A stretch of DNA of 7,190 nt from an uncultured Prevotella sp. (GTDB lineage: Bacteria; Bacteroidota; Bacteroidia; Bacteroidales; Bacteroidaceae): contig UQQN01000113.1 of assembly GCA_900543155.1 (NCBI GenBank), positions 1 through 7,190 of the forward strand. Reading direction: 5' to 3'. Positions within the stretch are counted from its first letter, which is position 1. Every line of letters starts with the position of its first letter. The translations under genes were made by a program, and so were the position numbers. The notes beneath the pieces were generated by a model. It ran no database searches. It was not told the origin of the DNA and saw nothing but the letters and a program-made list of their open reading frames with translations. This document shows positions 5,809 through 7,190 of this stretch, one piece after another.

Positions 5809-6912
5809 TTAGACATTGAAGCGGAAGTGCATGATGTCACCGTCTTCTACAATATATTCTTTGCCTTCAACGTGCAAGAGTCCTGCATCGCGCACGGCAC
5901 TTTCAGAGCCTAGGCGAATGTAGTCTTCGTACTTGATAACTTCGGCGCGGATAAAGCCTTTTTCAAAGTCGGTGTGGATGACGCCTGCGCATTGCGGAGC
6001 CTTCCAACCCTTGTGGAATGTCCATGCCTTAACCTCCATTTCGCCTGCGGTGATAAAGGTTTGCAGGTTGAGCATGTGGTAGGCGGCTTTGATTAAGCGG
6101 TTGCAGCCACTCTCTTCCAAACCCACATCTTGAAGGAACATTTGACGCTCTTCGTAAGTTTCGAGTTCGGCAATGTCAGCTTCAGTCTGTGCAGCAAGCA
6201 CCAAAACCTCGGCACCTTCTTCTTTTACAGCCTCGCGTACAGCTTCTACGTAGGCATTACCTGTAGCAGCCGAAGCCTCGTCTACATTGCACACATAGAG
6301 CACGGGCTTTGAGGTGAGCAAGAAAAGATTTTTAGCAGCCTTCTGTTCGTCGAGTGAGTCGAACTCTACGCTACGTGCGCTCTTACCCTCTTCAAGGGCG
6401 GCTTTAAATGTCAAGAGTACTTCGTATTCTAACTTAGCATTTTTGTCGCCACCTACTTTGGCAATCTTTTCAACGCGCTTGATGCGGTTTTCTACGGTCT
6501 CAAGGTCCTTAAGTTGGAGCTCGGTGTCAATAATCTCTTTATCGCGCACAGGGTCTACGCTACCGTCAACGTGTACTACGTTTCCGTCATCGAAGCAGCG
6601 TAACACGTGGATAATAGCATCTGTTTCGCGGATATTTCCCAAAAATTGGTTGCCAAGACCTTCGCCTTTTGATGCGCCTTTTACCAAACCGGCAATGTCA
6701 ACAATCTCGACTGTGGTAGGCACAATGCGTCCTGGATGAACAATCTCAGCCAATTTGGTCAAGCGTTCGTCGGGCACGGTAATGACACCCACATTGGGTT
6801 CAATGGTGCAGAAGGGGAAGTTGGCAGACTGTGCCTTGGCATTACTCAGGCAGTTGAAAAGGGTGGACTTGCCTACGTTAGGCAGTCCCACGATGCCGCA
6901 TTGTAAACTCAT
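5809..6912 (-). CDS. ychF: Redox-regulated/ribosome-associated ATPase YchF (OLA1 family)
   Basis: A 367-residue Obg-family P-loop protein, essentially the same length as E. coli YchF (363). Motifs: G1 GLPNVGKS (9-16), switch region with T36, G3 DIAGLVKGASKGEGLG (72-87), and NVDE (209-212) in place of the GTPase NKxD motif, which explains the family's preference for ATP. A coiled-coil-like helical segment (about 128-180) interrupts the nucleotide-binding domain. The C-terminal TGS domain (about 283-366) contains FITAGEMEVKAWTF and ends VEDGDIMHFRFNV. The family binds ribosomes and influences translation and the stress response; the precise cellular role is not settled. The ATG at 6912 gives the canonical MSLQCGIVGLPNVGKS start. 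A promoter candidate lies about 40 bp upstream, and lgt follows downstream. No defects are seen. Confidence 0.98.
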   Translation of the reverse strand: MSLQCGIVGLPNVGKSTLFNCLSNAKAQSANFPFCTIEPNVGVITVPDERLTKLAEIVHPGRIVPTTVEIVDIAGLVKGASKGEGLGNQFLGNIRETDAIIHVLRCFDDGNVVHVDGSVDPVRDKEIIDTELQLKDLETVENRIKRVEKIAKVGGDKNAKLEYEVLLTFKAALEEGKSARSVEFDSLDEQKAAKNLFLLTSKPVLYVCNVDEASAATGNAYVEAVREAVKEEGAEVLVLAAQTEADIAELETYEERQMFLQDVGLEESGCNRLIKAAYHMLNLQTFITAGEMEVKAWTFHKGWKAPQCAGVIHTDFEKGFIRAEVIKYEDYIRLGSESAVRDAGLLHVEGKEYIVEDGDIMHFRFNV

Positions 6913-6952
6913 ATCTTGTTGTGTTCTATTATTTTTTTACGTTTTCAATGGG

Positions 6953-6983
6953 CAAAGTTACTATTTTATTTGCGAACTGACAC
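6953..6983 (-). promoter_or_regulatory. Bacteroidetes-type promoter of ychF
   Basis: On the minus strand TAACTTTG (6960-6953), followed by CC, matches the Bacteroidetes -7 consensus TAnnTTTG. No TTTG is present at the expected -33 position; GTGTC (6983-6979) lies 18 bp upstream of the -7 box, as in the other promoter of this window. Transcription would start near 6946, leaving a leader of about 34 nt that is rich in A/T and has no Shine-Dalgarno sequence, as is common in this phylum. Confidence 0.6.
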
Positions 6984-7074
6984 CCGTGTGTGCGTTTATG
7001 TTGTGTAGGGAGATTATTTTATGATGTAATTTTGAGAATAGATTGTGTGGAAGAGTAGCACTCATGCTTAGCGA

Positions 7075-7089
7075 TGTAGGGGCGTTGCA
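7075..7089 (+). repeat. Half-site of a GC-rich palindromic intergenic repeat
   Basis: TGTAGGGGCGTTGCA stands out from its AT-rich surroundings. From general knowledge of bacterial genomes, words of this kind often occur as one arm of a short dispersed palindrome whose other arm reads TGCAACGCCCCTACA. Here the second arm is missing: AGAGTTGGGGG follows. This could be a decayed copy or chance. The rest of 6984-7190 holds no recognisable gene or tRNA. Confidence 0.3.
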
Positions 7090-7190
7090 GAGTTGGGGGA
7101 TTGAAGTCGTCTAAACTTTTCTGACGAAGATTCGCTTTAAACTTTTATCTCTTCTAAATTCAATCTTTACCTTTCTTTTTGACCGCTTTT

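Noticed and set aside
6314..6739. A 141-codon plus-strand frame opposite ychF
   Set aside because: It is fully inside the highly conserved ychF gene on the other strand, and its serine/arginine-rich product matches no family I recognise.
7160..7190. Possible lysine-rich end of another minus-strand gene (reading KAVKKKGKD then a stop)
   Set aside because: Only nine codons are visible, and a second frame is open in the same place with equally lysine-rich content, so AT/purine-rich non-coding DNA explains it as well.
6984..7190. tRNA or small RNA gene in the right-hand gap
   Set aside because: I could not find a T-arm GTTCRA motif with a matching acceptor stem on either strand, and no strong hairpin with a U-run.

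Overview
The window looks like a stretch of ordinary chromosome from a Bacteroidales bacterium, most likely a Prevotellaceae relative; the family-level placement is an inference. Three signs support it. The cell-envelope genes encode lipoproteins of Bacteroidetes type: a DUF4369 plus thioredoxin-like protein, and an OmpA-like protein with an ASPEGS motif followed by TPR-like repeats. Two promoters carry the Bacteroidetes -7 element TAnnTTTG. No start codon has a clear Shine-Dalgarno sequence. GC content appears moderate, in the mid-40s percent by eye.

Layout: all five convincing genes are on the minus strand, so transcription runs from right to left. From the right: 6913-7190 is non-coding and holds a ychF promoter candidate and half of a GC-rich palindromic repeat. 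Next come ychF (translation-associated ATPase, 5809-6912), an 84-bp gap dominated by a 35-nt near-perfect stem-loop, and lgt (prolipoprotein diacylglyceryl transferase, 4888-5724). A 157-bp gap follows, with a possible lgt terminator and a promoter for the next gene. Then come a large OmpA-like/TPR lipoprotein (3033-4730, start corrected inward from 4787), a 261-bp gap filled with a degenerate 10-bp-based repeat that folds back on itself, a DUF4369/thioredoxin-like lipoprotein (1776-2771), and yifB/comM (AAA+ ATPase, 162-1727). The left 161 bp are non-coding.

Functional links: Lgt adds the diacylglycerol group to the lipobox cysteine of exported lipoproteins, and the next two genes downstream both encode lipobox proteins, so an enzyme and two presumptive substrates sit side by side. 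ychF and yifB are widespread housekeeping genes with no obvious link to envelope work. The likely transcription units are ychF-lgt, the OmpA-like lipoprotein on its own promoter, and the DUF4369 lipoprotein-yifB pair; the last may be reached by read-through across the repeat.

I found no mobile element, CRISPR array, RNA gene or defence system. The least ordinary features are the repeat-built palindrome at 2805-3020, the loss of both catalytic cysteines in the thioredoxin-like lipoprotein, and the stem-loop between ychF and lgt. None of these amounts to a demonstrated new system.
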